DNA from: an uncultured Clostridia bacterium
GTDB lineage: Bacteria; Bacillota; Clostridia; TANB77; CAG-508
Direction: 5' to 3'
DNA: 12,738 nucleotides
Assembly: GCA_948919095.1 (NCBI GenBank)
Contig: CAQYCU010000040.1
Span: 1-12,738 of the forward strand
The translations under genes and the position numbers were made by a program. The notes below the pieces were generated by a model. The model made no database searches. It was not told the DNA's origin and was given only the letters and a program-made list of their open reading frames with translations. Positions 1-6,486 of this stretch are shown here, piece after piece (position 1 is the first letter of the stretch; each line of letters starts with the position of its first letter).

Positions 1-16
1 TATCATAAAAAAAACT

Positions 17-37
17 GTTTGTCAAACAAAAGTTTGA
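17..37. repeat. Small inverted-repeat cluster at left edge
   Basis: Three short arms GTTTG (17-21), CAAAC (23-27) and GTTTG (32-36) can pair in alternative ways. The best hairpin is TCAAAC-AAAA-GTTTGA (22-37), followed on the + strand by an A/T-rich tract with long T runs. It could be a weak terminator for a gene entering from the left, or an operator upstream of asd. The rest of 1-247 is very AT-rich noncoding sequence. I see no riboswitch there and no convincing promoter, although TTGATA at 133-138 followed by TATATG-like sequence near 157-162 is a weak candidate. Confidence 0.3.
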
Positions 38-247
38 AATAATTTAAAATTTTTTATTTTTTTTGTTTTTCCCTATATATTCACTTTTTTTGTTTTGCTT
101 TTTGCTATTTATATCGACTTTACTGTTCTATTTTGATAATGTTTTTAATATTATTTTATATGAAATTCAAAAATGAGTATACTGAAAGAAATTTATTTTC
201 TAAACTGTATATTCTCTTTAATTTAGTAAGAAAGGAATTAATTTAAG

Positions 248-1246
248 ATGAAAGAATATAAGCTTGCCATTGTTGGTGCAACTGGACTTGTTGGAAGGTC
301 CTTTATTAAAGTTTTAGAAGAACGCAAATTACCTATAAAAGAATATGGTTTATTTGCCAGTAAAAAATCTGCTGGAAAAATAATAAATATCTTAGGGAAA
401 GATTATGTGGTTAATGAATTAACTGAAAATTCATTTAATGAAGGCTTTGATTTTGCTCTTTTTTCGGCTGGTGGAGATACAGCAAAAAAATACGCACCAA
501 TTGCTGCTAAAAATAATTGCATTGTTGTTGATAATAGTAGTGCTTTTAGAATGGAAAAAGATGTTCCATTAGTTGTTCCTGAAGTTAACTTTGAAGATGC
601 GTTAAATCATAGTGGTATTATCGCAAATCCTAATTGTTCTACAATTCAAGCTATGCTTCCCTTAAAAGCTTTGGATGATAAATATGTAATTAAAAGAGTT
701 ATATATTCTACTTATCAAGCTGTTTCTGGAGCTGGAAGATATGGTTTAGAAGATTTGGAGAATACTGATAATTCAAAGCCTTTGAAAAAATTTCCACATC
801 CAATATATAATAATTGCTTACCTCACATAGATGTTTTTATGAATAACGGATATACAAAGGAGGAAATGAAAATGATAAATGAAACAAGAAAAATTCTTCA
901 CAAACCTAATCTTAATGTTACTGCTACTACTGTTAGAGTTCCTGTTACTAATTCTCATTCGGAATCTATTAACGTTGAGTTTGAGAAATCTTTTGAAATT
1001 GATGACTTATTTAATACTCTTAAGTTATTCCCTAATATTGTGTTACTTGATAACCCAAAGGAAAATATATATCCTTTAGCAATAAATGCAACAGGACATG
1101 ATGAAGTTTTTGTTGGTAGAGTTCGTCGTGATGAAAGTGTTAAATCTGGCGTAAATCTTTGGGTCGTTGCTGATAATATTAGAAAGGGTGCTGCTACTAA
1201 CGCTGTCCAAATTGTAGAAGGTTTAATTAGTAAATTAGTTAAGTAA
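248..1246 (+). CDS. asd: Aspartate-semialdehyde dehydrogenase
   Basis: This enzyme reduces L-aspartyl-4-phosphate to L-aspartate-4-semialdehyde with NADPH, the branch-point step of lysine/diaminopimelate, threonine and methionine synthesis in the cytoplasm. The 332-residue length is normal. The nucleotide-binding motif GATGLVGRS is at residues 10-18, the catalytic cysteine is Cys130 in NPNCSTIQ, the SGAGRYGLEDL segment is at 160-170, and the ETRKIL...RVPV..SHSES region holds catalytic His237. All hallmark residues are present. The start is the ATG with AAAGGA about 11 bases upstream. The gene is alone on the + strand and converges on dapA, the next enzyme of the lysine branch; both end at a common hairpin. 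Family assignment is secure. Confidence 0.97.
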   Translation: MKEYKLAIVGATGLVGRSFIKVLEERKLPIKEYGLFASKKSAGKIINILGKDYVVNELTENSFNEGFDFALFSAGGDTAKKYAPIAAKNNCIVVDNSSAFRMEKDVPLVVPEVNFEDALNHSGIIANPNCSTIQAMLPLKALDDKYVIKRVIYSTYQAVSGAGRYGLEDLENTDNSKPLKKFPHPIYNNCLPHIDVFMNNGYTKEEMKMINETRKILHKPNLNVTATTVRVPVTNSHSESINVEFEKSFEIDDLFNTLKLFPNIVLLDNPKENIYPLAINATGHDEVFVGRVRRDESVKSGVNLWVVADNIRKGAATNAVQIVEGLISKLVK

Positions 1247-1261
1247 AATATTATTATCTCT

Positions 1262-1296
1262 AAAGCAAGGGCTTATATAAGCCCTTGTTTTTTCAT
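1262..1296 (+). terminator. Shared asd/dapA terminator
   Basis: A perfect palindrome with 11-base arms (CAAGGGCTTAT and its complement, 1266-1287) is extended by A/T pairs and followed on the + strand by a T-rich tract. This is a classical intrinsic terminator for asd. The hairpin contains the dapA stop codon (1273-1275) and its last few codons. Read on the minus strand it is followed by CTTTAG, a poorer U-tract, so it should work better for asd than for dapA. Confidence 0.9.
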
Positions 1297-2157
1297 TAAT
1301 TCTTTAATTTTTTCTTTATTTATATCACTTAGTTCAACCAGTGGAAGTCTTGGTGTTCCAAAATCATATCCCATTAAGTTTAAAGCATATTTTACTGGAA
1401 TTGGATTTACTTCAGAAAATAAGCTATTAATTAATTCTATAACTTCTAGTTGCATTTTTGTTGCTTTTGCTGTTTCTCCCTCTAAATATTTTTTTACAAT
1501 ATCATGAGTGTACTCAGGCATAATATTTGACAATACTGATATTACCCCTTTCCCTCCTAGTGATAGTACTGGTAGTATTTGGTCATCATTTCCAGAATAT
1601 ATACATAGGTTTCCTTTGCATAAACTTGCTATTTTAGCAACTTGTGATAAATCACCACTAGCTTCTTTTATTGCTACTATGTTTTCAATTTTAGAAAGTT
1701 CTAGACATGTATTAGGTTCTATATTTACACCTGTTCTTGATGGTACACTATACATTATAATTGGTATTTTAACTGAACTAGCTATTGTTTTATAATGTTC
1801 TATTAATCCTTTTTGTGTAGTCTTATTATAATATGGTGTAACTACTAAAAGTCCGTCTGCTCCAACTTGTTCTGCATATTTAGACATTTCAACTGCTTCT
1901 TTTGTGTTGTTGCTTCCTGTGCCTATGATTGCTTTCGTTCTTTTGTTTATCTTTTCAATAGCAAATTTTATTAATTCCTTTTTTTCATCTTTACTCATGG
2001 TTGATGATTCTCCAGTTGTACCACATATAATTATTGCATCTATTTTATTTTTTATTTGGTCTTCTAATAATCTTTCAAATTCTGTAAAATTAATCCCATC
2101 TTTAGTAAATGGTGTAGCTATTGCTGTACCGCAACCTTCAAATATTATTTCTTTCAT
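1273..2157 (-). CDS. dapA: 4-hydroxy-tetrahydrodipicolinate synthase
   Basis: DapA condenses pyruvate with aspartate semialdehyde, the first committed step to diaminopimelate, lysine and spore dipicolinate. From the chosen ATG the protein has 294 residues, typical for the family. GTTGE is at 46-50, Tyr110 in TPYYN and Tyr136 are the catalytic-triad tyrosines, Arg141 follows in SVPSRTG, and the Schiff-base lysine is Lys164 in AIKEASG. The frame stays open for another 30 codons upstream, but GAAAGGAG sits six bases before the ATG at 2157 and the family N-terminus begins there, so the longer start at 2247 is rejected. The gene is monocistronic, separated from gerW by a terminator. It works directly downstream of Asd, encoded convergently. 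The stop codon lies inside the shared terminator hairpin. Confidence 0.97.
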   Translation of the reverse strand: MKEIIFEGCGTAIATPFTKDGINFTEFERLLEDQIKNKIDAIIICGTTGESSTMSKDEKKELIKFAIEKINKRTKAIIGTGSNNTKEAVEMSKYAEQVGADGLLVVTPYYNKTTQKGLIEHYKTIASSVKIPIIMYSVPSRTGVNIEPNTCLELSKIENIVAIKEASGDLSQVAKIASLCKGNLCIYSGNDDQILPVLSLGGKGVISVLSNIMPEYTHDIVKKYLEGETAKATKMQLEVIELINSLFSEVNPIPVKYALNLMGYDFGTPRLPLVELSDINKEKIKELMKKQGLI

Positions 2158-2163
2158 AATTAC

Positions 2164-2170
2164 TCCTTTC
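2164..2170 (-). promoter_or_regulatory. dapA ribosome binding site
   Basis: GAAAGGAG on the minus strand lies at a canonical distance before the ATG at 2157. It decides the dapA start in favour of this ATG over the in-frame start at 2247. Confidence 0.8.
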
Positions 2171-2215
2171 GTATAAGTAAATATTCTTATAACATTATTT
2201 ACTTTCACTCTTTTA

Positions 2216-2247
2216 ATTATATAACATATATCAAAAAAATATTTCAA
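2216..2247 (-). promoter_or_regulatory. Possible dapA promoter
   Basis: On the minus strand TTGAAA (2242-2247) is followed by TATATA with an 18-base spacer or TATAAT with a 20-base spacer (2216-2223). The spacing is loose, so this is only a candidate. Some promoter is expected between the gerW terminator and dapA. Confidence 0.35.
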
Positions 2248-2299
2248 CTTGGTTTATTACTTTTTATATAATATGAAAGAAGAACTTTCCTATTATAAT

Positions 2300-2323
2300 A
2301 AAAACAGTTCCAATTATGGAACT
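2300..2323 (-). terminator. Terminator after gerW
   Basis: On the minus strand AGTTCC and GGAACT (2306-2311 and 2318-2323) form a six-pair stem around ATAATT, followed by GTTTTTATTAT. Outer A/T pairs extend the stem past one mismatch. It lies about 20 bases after the gerW stop and closes the recA-recX-scpA-ytfI-gerW unit. It also has a T-rich flank on the + strand and may be bidirectional. Confidence 0.75.
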
Positions 2324-2344
2324 ATTTTTATTATTAATATGCAA

Positions 2345-2902
2345 TTACATATCTAGAGTTTCATCATACTCAACATCATATTTTTTTGGTTCAGTATTAA
2401 TATTTATATTGGTAGTGGTACTTTCTGGTGTAGCTACTTGTCTACTTGTTTGATTATTATTTGAATAGTTTTCATTATTTGAAGGTTTTTGAATTTTCTT
2501 TATTTGGCTATCAATCATTGCATTTAATTTATCAATTAGGTCAGGTACTAAATCAAGTAATTTGTCAAGTGAAGAACTGTGCTCTATTGGAAGTAGTTTT
2601 ACTCCTGTTTGTTGTACTACAATAAATGCTATTGGGCTAATACTTACTCCTGCGCCTGAACCTCCTCCAAATGGCATCCTTGTATCATTTTGTATATTAT
2701 TCATTTCTTTAGGATTTCCTTGCATTTTGCCTTTAAATTCACTGCCTCCTGCTGCAAATCCAAAATTCACTTTAGAAATTGGAATGATTACAACATTATT
2801 ATTAGTTTGAATTGGTTCTCCTATAATTGTATTAACATCAACCATTTCTTTGATTGAGTTCATTGCTGTATTCATTAATCCTTCAATTGGATATACACTC
2901 AT
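2345..2902 (-). CDS. gerW: GerW (YtfJ) family sporulation protein
   Basis: This is a YtfJ/GerW family protein of 185 residues. In Bacillus the family member is made in the forespore and is needed for proper spore germination; the biochemical activity is unclear. The N-terminal MSVYPIEGLMNTAMNSIKEM, the central IIGEPI...VVIIPISKVNFGFAAGGSEF and the glycine-rich PFGGGSGAGVSISPIAFIVV blocks are the family signature. The C-terminal ~60 residues are Asn/Thr-rich, of low complexity and probably disordered. There are no membrane segments. The start ATG has AAAGGAGAG just upstream, overlapping the end of the preceding gene. Position immediately after the DUF2953 gene matches the ytfI-ytfJ pair of other Firmicutes and suggests the two act together in spores. 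Confidence 0.93.
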   Translation of the reverse strand: MSVYPIEGLMNTAMNSIKEMVDVNTIIGEPIQTNNNVVIIPISKVNFGFAAGGSEFKGKMQGNPKEMNNIQNDTRMPFGGGSGAGVSISPIAFIVVQQTGVKLLPIEHSSSLDKLLDLVPDLIDKLNAMIDSQIKKIQKPSNNENYSNNNQTSRQVATPESTTTNININTEPKKYDVEYDETLDM

Positions 2903-2903
2903 A

Positions 2904-3632
2904 TTAACTCTCCTTTACTTTATATTTACTGGTATTATTTACAAATAAATTAGATTTATACATTAAAAGTTTCTTAATTACTGATAGTATTCTAATTGTT
3001 ATTTTAATCCCTATGGCTAAACTAAATACAATTTCTTCGCTATAAACAGGTTCAACCTTATATTTAAAATTTTTGTTTATATATTTTTCTTGTTTTTCTT
3101 CATTCTTGTATATTTTAATTCTATCTTCTGTTATAACATTTAATCCAATTGCAATTATAATCATAACTACTGTTGAGGCTAATGCTGTACAATATGCATT
3201 ATTTAATCCCAACTTCATATCAATATTTATATTGTCTATTAGTAAATGATTATTTGATATATCAGTAATTATTGCTTTTATTAACTCTTTATCTTTTCCT
3301 TCTATTTTAAATTTTCTACGCTTTTTTTCAATCATATTTTTTAGTTTTTTGTTATTAATAACAAGTATAGTAATTGGCAAAATGTTAAAAACTTTTAATT
3401 GGATTATTACTTTTATTTCAATATAATTTGGTATTTTTTTATATTGTTTTTCTACAACATGATTAACAATAGTAGTAATTGTATTAGCATTGTCCATCTT
3501 GAATTTTTTGACTTGTACTGTAACTGATGAAAATGCAAATATTACTACTAATAGCAAAATAGCTATTAATATAAAATAAATACAATAATAAAAAACTATC
3601 ACTTTATTTTCTCCTAGTGATAGTTTTTCCAT
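2904..3632 (-). CDS. ytfI: DUF2953 membrane protein (YtfI-like)
   Basis: The protein has 242 residues. Residues ~14-36 form a strong N-terminal transmembrane helix, a second hydrophobic helix is at ~148-169, and a third amphipathic or hydrophobic stretch is at ~203-222. The middle is lysine-rich. No catalytic motif is visible. It is recognised as DUF2953/YtfI mainly from topology, size and its place directly before gerW, the usual order in sporulating Firmicutes, so the call rests partly on context. It starts 26 bases after scpA with a weak Shine-Dalgarno sequence and ends one base before the gerW start codon, so it is probably co-translated with both. A membrane role during sporulation or germination is inferred from its partner; no activity is established. 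Confidence 0.75.
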   Translation of the reverse strand: MEKLSLGENKVIVFYYCIYFILIAILLLVVIFAFSSVTVQVKKFKMDNANTITTIVNHVVEKQYKKIPNYIEIKVIIQLKVFNILPITILVINNKKLKNMIEKKRRKFKIEGKDKELIKAIITDISNNHLLIDNINIDMKLGLNNAYCTALASTVVMIIIAIGLNVITEDRIKIYKNEEKQEKYINKNFKYKVEPVYSEEIVFSLAIGIKITIRILSVIKKLLMYKSNLFVNNTSKYKVKES

Positions 3633-3658
3633 ATTTTCGCTTCTTATACTTTTGAATA

Positions 3659-4444
3659 TTACAATTTATCATTAATAATGTTTTTATAGTGTTCTCTTTT
3701 CTTTTTTTGAACTTCAATATTTCCGAAAAGACGTTCTTGTGTTGTTACGACTTTGCTTCTTCTTGACATTTCAAGTAGTCCTGAAAACGCAGTTACTACT
3801 TCTTGTGGTTTACATTTGTCTAACGAAAATAATCTATTAAATACAAAATGTGACTTCTTAATTAATTCTTTATACATTGTTTTTATTGTATCTCCAACAG
3901 CATAGTTTTCAATTATAGCAATCTTTTCTACGTTTTTTGCATTCTTGTTCATTTTTGTTGTTATTTTATGTATTATTGTTTCATATATTTCAGCTAAATT
4001 ATGATAATCTTCATTTACTTCTAAATTTAATTCTGGTAATTGTATTTTTTCCTTTATATTTCTAAATATTCTTTTATTGTTTTTTTCATACATTGACTTA
4101 AATTTAGATGTACTGTCCTTATATTTTTTATACTCAATTATTCGTTGTATAAGTTCTTCCTCTGAAAGCATTTCATCATTACTTTCTTGACGTGGTAGAA
4201 GCTTTTTAGATTTTATATATAATAGATTTGATGCCATTAGCAGAAATTCACTAGTAAGCTCTAAATCTAGTTGTTCCATTTCTTTTATGTATTCAATATA
4301 TTGGTCTGTTATTTCATTTATGTTAACTTCATATATATCCATTTTATTTTCGTCAATTAAATGACATAATAAATCTAATGGCCCTTCAAAATTTTCAATC
4401 TTTATTCTATATTTATTAGTCTCTAATGTTAATATACTCTGCAT
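3659..4444 (-). CDS. scpA: Segregation and condensation protein A
   Basis: ScpA is the kleisin subunit of the bacterial SMC-ScpA-ScpB condensin, which compacts and segregates the nucleoid. The protein has 261 residues. The N-terminal FEGPLDLLCHLI (19-30) and the following DIYEVNINEITDQYIEYI are the SMC-neck-binding kleisin signature. SEFLLMASNLLYIKSKKLLP comes next, then an acidic and coiled middle, and the C-terminal winged-helix segment ends with VTTQERLFGNIEV. The ATG overlaps the recX stop by one base (TAATG), with AAAGGGGAAG upstream, so it is translationally coupled to recX. The usual partner scpB is absent: the next gene is the DUF2953 membrane protein, only 26 bases downstream. Confidence 0.95.
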   Translation of the reverse strand: MQSILTLETNKYRIKIENFEGPLDLLCHLIDENKMDIYEVNINEITDQYIEYIKEMEQLDLELTSEFLLMASNLLYIKSKKLLPRQESNDEMLSEEELIQRIIEYKKYKDSTSKFKSMYEKNNKRIFRNIKEKIQLPELNLEVNEDYHNLAEIYETIIHKITTKMNKNAKNVEKIAIIENYAVGDTIKTMYKELIKKSHFVFNRLFSLDKCKPQEVVTAFSGLLEMSRRSKVVTTQERLFGNIEVQKKKREHYKNIINDKL

Positions 4445-4941
4445 TATAAAGCTTCCCCTTTCAATGCTTCTTTTATGTTTTCACTGTTGTAGCCTTTCCT
4501 CATTAAAAATCCTTTAATTTCACTTTTATCCATTGTTTTTAATTTTTTACTTACAATGTTCTTTGCTGATTTTACTTCGTACTCTTTTAATATGTCATAT
4601 TGTTTTTGAAAATATTCATCTATAATATTACTTTTTAATCCCTTTGATAATAGTTTGTATTTAATCTCTTTAAGTGACATATCTTTTATTGCCATATATT
4701 CATTTATAGTTCTCTCAATATATGAGTTATCGTTTATATATCCTAATTCAATTAAATTTTCTATTACTTCATTCAATATCTCTTTGTCAAATAAATTCTC
4801 AAACTTTTTTTTAACTTCTTCTGCAGTTCTTTTTTTATAAAATATATATTTTAAAACTCTAGTTTTTACTTTGTCAAATTGTTCAACTTCCTCAAATGAC
4901 TTTTTATTTAGTGTAGATTTGCTATTGATTTCCTTAATCAA
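4444..4941 (-). CDS. recX: Regulatory protein RecX
   Basis: RecX binds the RecA filament and limits its recombinase activity. From the TTG at 4941 the protein has 165 residues. It contains the family's tandem three-helix repeats: VLKYIFYKKRTAEEVKKKF, then LIELGYINDNSYIERTINEY, a second repeat SLKEIKYKLLSKG, and a C-terminal repeat ending FLMRKGYNSENIKEAL. The TTG has only a poor ribosome binding site. The frame stays open for 40 further codons, back to a stop at 5065, with no ATG, GTG or TTG. At 5061 an ATT codon overlaps the recA stop, seven bases after GGAGGAG, so the true protein may have ~205 residues with a Lys/Asn/Ser-rich N-terminal extension. It is last to be translated before scpA, which it overlaps by one base. 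Confidence 0.88.
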   Translation of the reverse strand: MIKEINSKSTLNKKSFEEVEQFDKVKTRVLKYIFYKKRTAEEVKKKFENLFDKEILNEVIENLIELGYINDNSYIERTINEYMAIKDMSLKEIKYKLLSKGLKSNIIDEYFQKQYDILKEYEVKSAKNIVSKKLKTMDKSEIKGFLMRKGYNSENIKEALKGEAL

Positions 4942-5056
4942 TTCTTCTTTGTTACACCTATGTAATGAGTTTTTTTCTTTAAAAGAACTGCTCTTATTAT
5001 TCTTTAGCTTCTTTTTACTTAGTTGTGCATTTATTTCTTCTAAACTATTATATGTA

Positions 5057-6157
5057 TTAATCTTCTAGCTCCTCCTCGTTAAATTCCTCTTCTTCGTTTT
5101 CTTCTTTAGCAGGTGCATCTTCAGCAAGGCTTTGCTCGAATGCTGTATTAAAATTATCTCTAACTTTCTTTTCAATTTCTTGCATCACTTTTGGATTGTC
5201 TTCTAAATATTTCTTTGCATTTTCGCGCCCTTGTCCAATTCTATTTCCATCATATCCAAACCATGAACCGCTCTTTTCAATTATATCTAAATTTACTGCT
5301 AAATCAAGTATATTTCCTGATTTAGAAATTCCTTTTCCATAAATTATATCAAATTCAGCCTCTCTAAATGGTGGTGCAACTTTATTCTTTACAACTTTAA
5401 CTCTTGCTCTGTTTCCAAGTACTTCTCCATCTTGCTTTATGTTTTCAATTTTTCTGATATCTAATCTAACTGATGAATAGAATTTTAGTGCACGTCCACC
5501 TGGAGTAGTTTCAGGGTTTCCAAACATTATACCTACTTTTTCTCTTAATTGATTTATAAATACAATTACACTGTTTGATTTATTGATAACACCAGCTAGT
5601 TTACGTAATGCTTGTGACATTAATCTTGCTTGAAGTCCAACATGTGCATCTCCCATATCTCCATCAATTTCTGCTTTTGGAACAAGTGCTGCAACAGAGT
5701 CTACTATAATTATGTCAATAGCTCCTGAGCGAACTAAAGCCTCTGCTATCTCTAATCCTTGCTCTCCAGTATCAGGTTGCGATACTATTAAATTATCTAT
5801 ATCAACGCCTAAATGCTTTGCATATACAGGGTCTAAAGCATGCTCTGCATCAATAAAGGCAGCCTCTCCTCCCATTTTTTGAGCTTCAGCAATCATGTGT
5901 AATGCAAGTGTAGTTTTTCCTGAAGATTCAGGTCCAAATATTTCTATTATTCTTCCTTTAGGAATTCCACCTATTCCTAATGCAATATCGAGGCTTAATG
6001 CTCCTGTTGGTATTGCCTCAATATTCATTGATGAATAATCTCCTAATTTCATTATTGAGCCTTTTCCAAATTGTTTTTCAATTTGTCCCATTGCAGCTTC
6101 AAGTGCCTTTTGTTTCTCTAAATTCATTTTTTCGTTTTCTGTTTCTTTTTTACTCAT
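5057..6157 (-). CDS. recA: Recombinase RecA
   Basis: RecA forms filaments on single-stranded DNA, drives homologous strand exchange and triggers LexA self-cleavage in the SOS response. The protein has 366 residues. The Walker A motif GPESSGKT is at 75-82, the Walker B strand ends in IIIVDS near 149-154, FINQLREKVG starts at about residue 200, and the loop L2 region GNPETTPGGRALKF follows. The C-terminal ~30 residues are a Glu-rich tail, as in other RecA proteins, where the tail restrains activity. The ATG at 6157 has AAGGAG upstream. It is first in a unit with recX, scpA, ytfI and gerW. Expression is probably SOS-controlled through the LexA box and promoter at 6275-6321. The gene is intact and unambiguous. 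Confidence 0.99.
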   Translation of the reverse strand: MSKKETENEKMNLEKQKALEAAMGQIEKQFGKGSIMKLGDYSSMNIEAIPTGALSLDIALGIGGIPKGRIIEIFGPESSGKTTLALHMIAEAQKMGGEAAFIDAEHALDPVYAKHLGVDIDNLIVSQPDTGEQGLEIAEALVRSGAIDIIIVDSVAALVPKAEIDGDMGDAHVGLQARLMSQALRKLAGVINKSNSVIVFINQLREKVGIMFGNPETTPGGRALKFYSSVRLDIRKIENIKQDGEVLGNRARVKVVKNKVAPPFREAEFDIIYGKGISKSGNILDLAVNLDIIEKSGSWFGYDGNRIGQGRENAKKYLEDNPKVMQEIEKKVRDNFNTAFEQSLAEDAPAKEENEEEEFNEEELED

Positions 6158-6274
6158 TTTATTTCTCCTTTTCTCTCACTTACTAAATGTGATTTTATAA
6201 ATATCATTTACTAATCTTTATATGTTCTACTTATTTATTATGTATAAGTTAAAAATCAGTTTTAATAGCTTCTC

Positions 6275-6288
6275 TAAACGTGTGTTCG
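6275..6288 (-). promoter_or_regulatory. LexA (SOS) box of recA
   Basis: The minus strand reads CGAACACACGTTTA, matching the Firmicutes LexA consensus CGAACRNRYGTTYG at 13 of 14 positions. It starts about five bases downstream of the -10 element, over the predicted transcription start, where LexA would block RNA polymerase. This supports SOS induction of recA and the genes behind it. Confidence 0.88.
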
Positions 6289-6293
6289 ATATT

Positions 6294-6321
6294 ATTATAC
6301 AATATTTTATTTTTTTGTCAA
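6294..6321 (-). promoter_or_regulatory. recA promoter
   Basis: Perfect TTGACA (6316-6321) and perfect TATAAT (6294-6299) on the minus strand are separated by 16 bases. The predicted start is near 6287, inside the LexA box, giving a leader of about 130 bases before recA. Confidence 0.9.
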
Positions 6322-6486
6322 TAGTTTCAGCGAACATTTTTTTGCTTTTATTTCTTTTCTTGTATATTCAGCTATTTTCAAGTATAGTATTTTTTAAAGA
6401 AATCCTTTTATGTATACCTATCTCTAGTATTTTTCTATGTTTTATGTATACTTCAATATACTAAACTTATGTTATTATGTATACTT

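Larger units (their letters stand above)
6158..6486. other. recA regulatory intergenic region
   Basis: This 329-base gap holds the recA promoter, the LexA box and a leader of about 130 bases. The part nearer the binding-protein gene (6360-6486) is AT-rich and carries three copies of TATGTATAC spaced 34 and 33 bases apart. I see no clear intrinsic terminator for the upstream gene and no RNA gene. An open frame on the + strand here (6222-6464) encodes only hydrophobic low-complexity sequence and lies across the promoter, so it is not called. Confidence 0.6.

Noticed and set aside
1..247. Lysine riboswitch or other leader upstream of asd
   Set aside because: The sequence is almost entirely A/T-rich with only one small hairpin; no conserved riboswitch core is visible.
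2158..2247. Longer dapA start with a 30-residue N-terminal extension
   Set aside because: The family N-terminus and a strong GAAAGGAG both place the start at 2157; the extension overlaps the likely promoter region and is AT-driven.
6222..6464. Open frame on the + strand opposite the recA regulatory region
   Set aside because: It encodes only Phe/Ile/Leu-rich low-complexity sequence, has no good ribosome binding site and runs across the recA promoter and LexA box.
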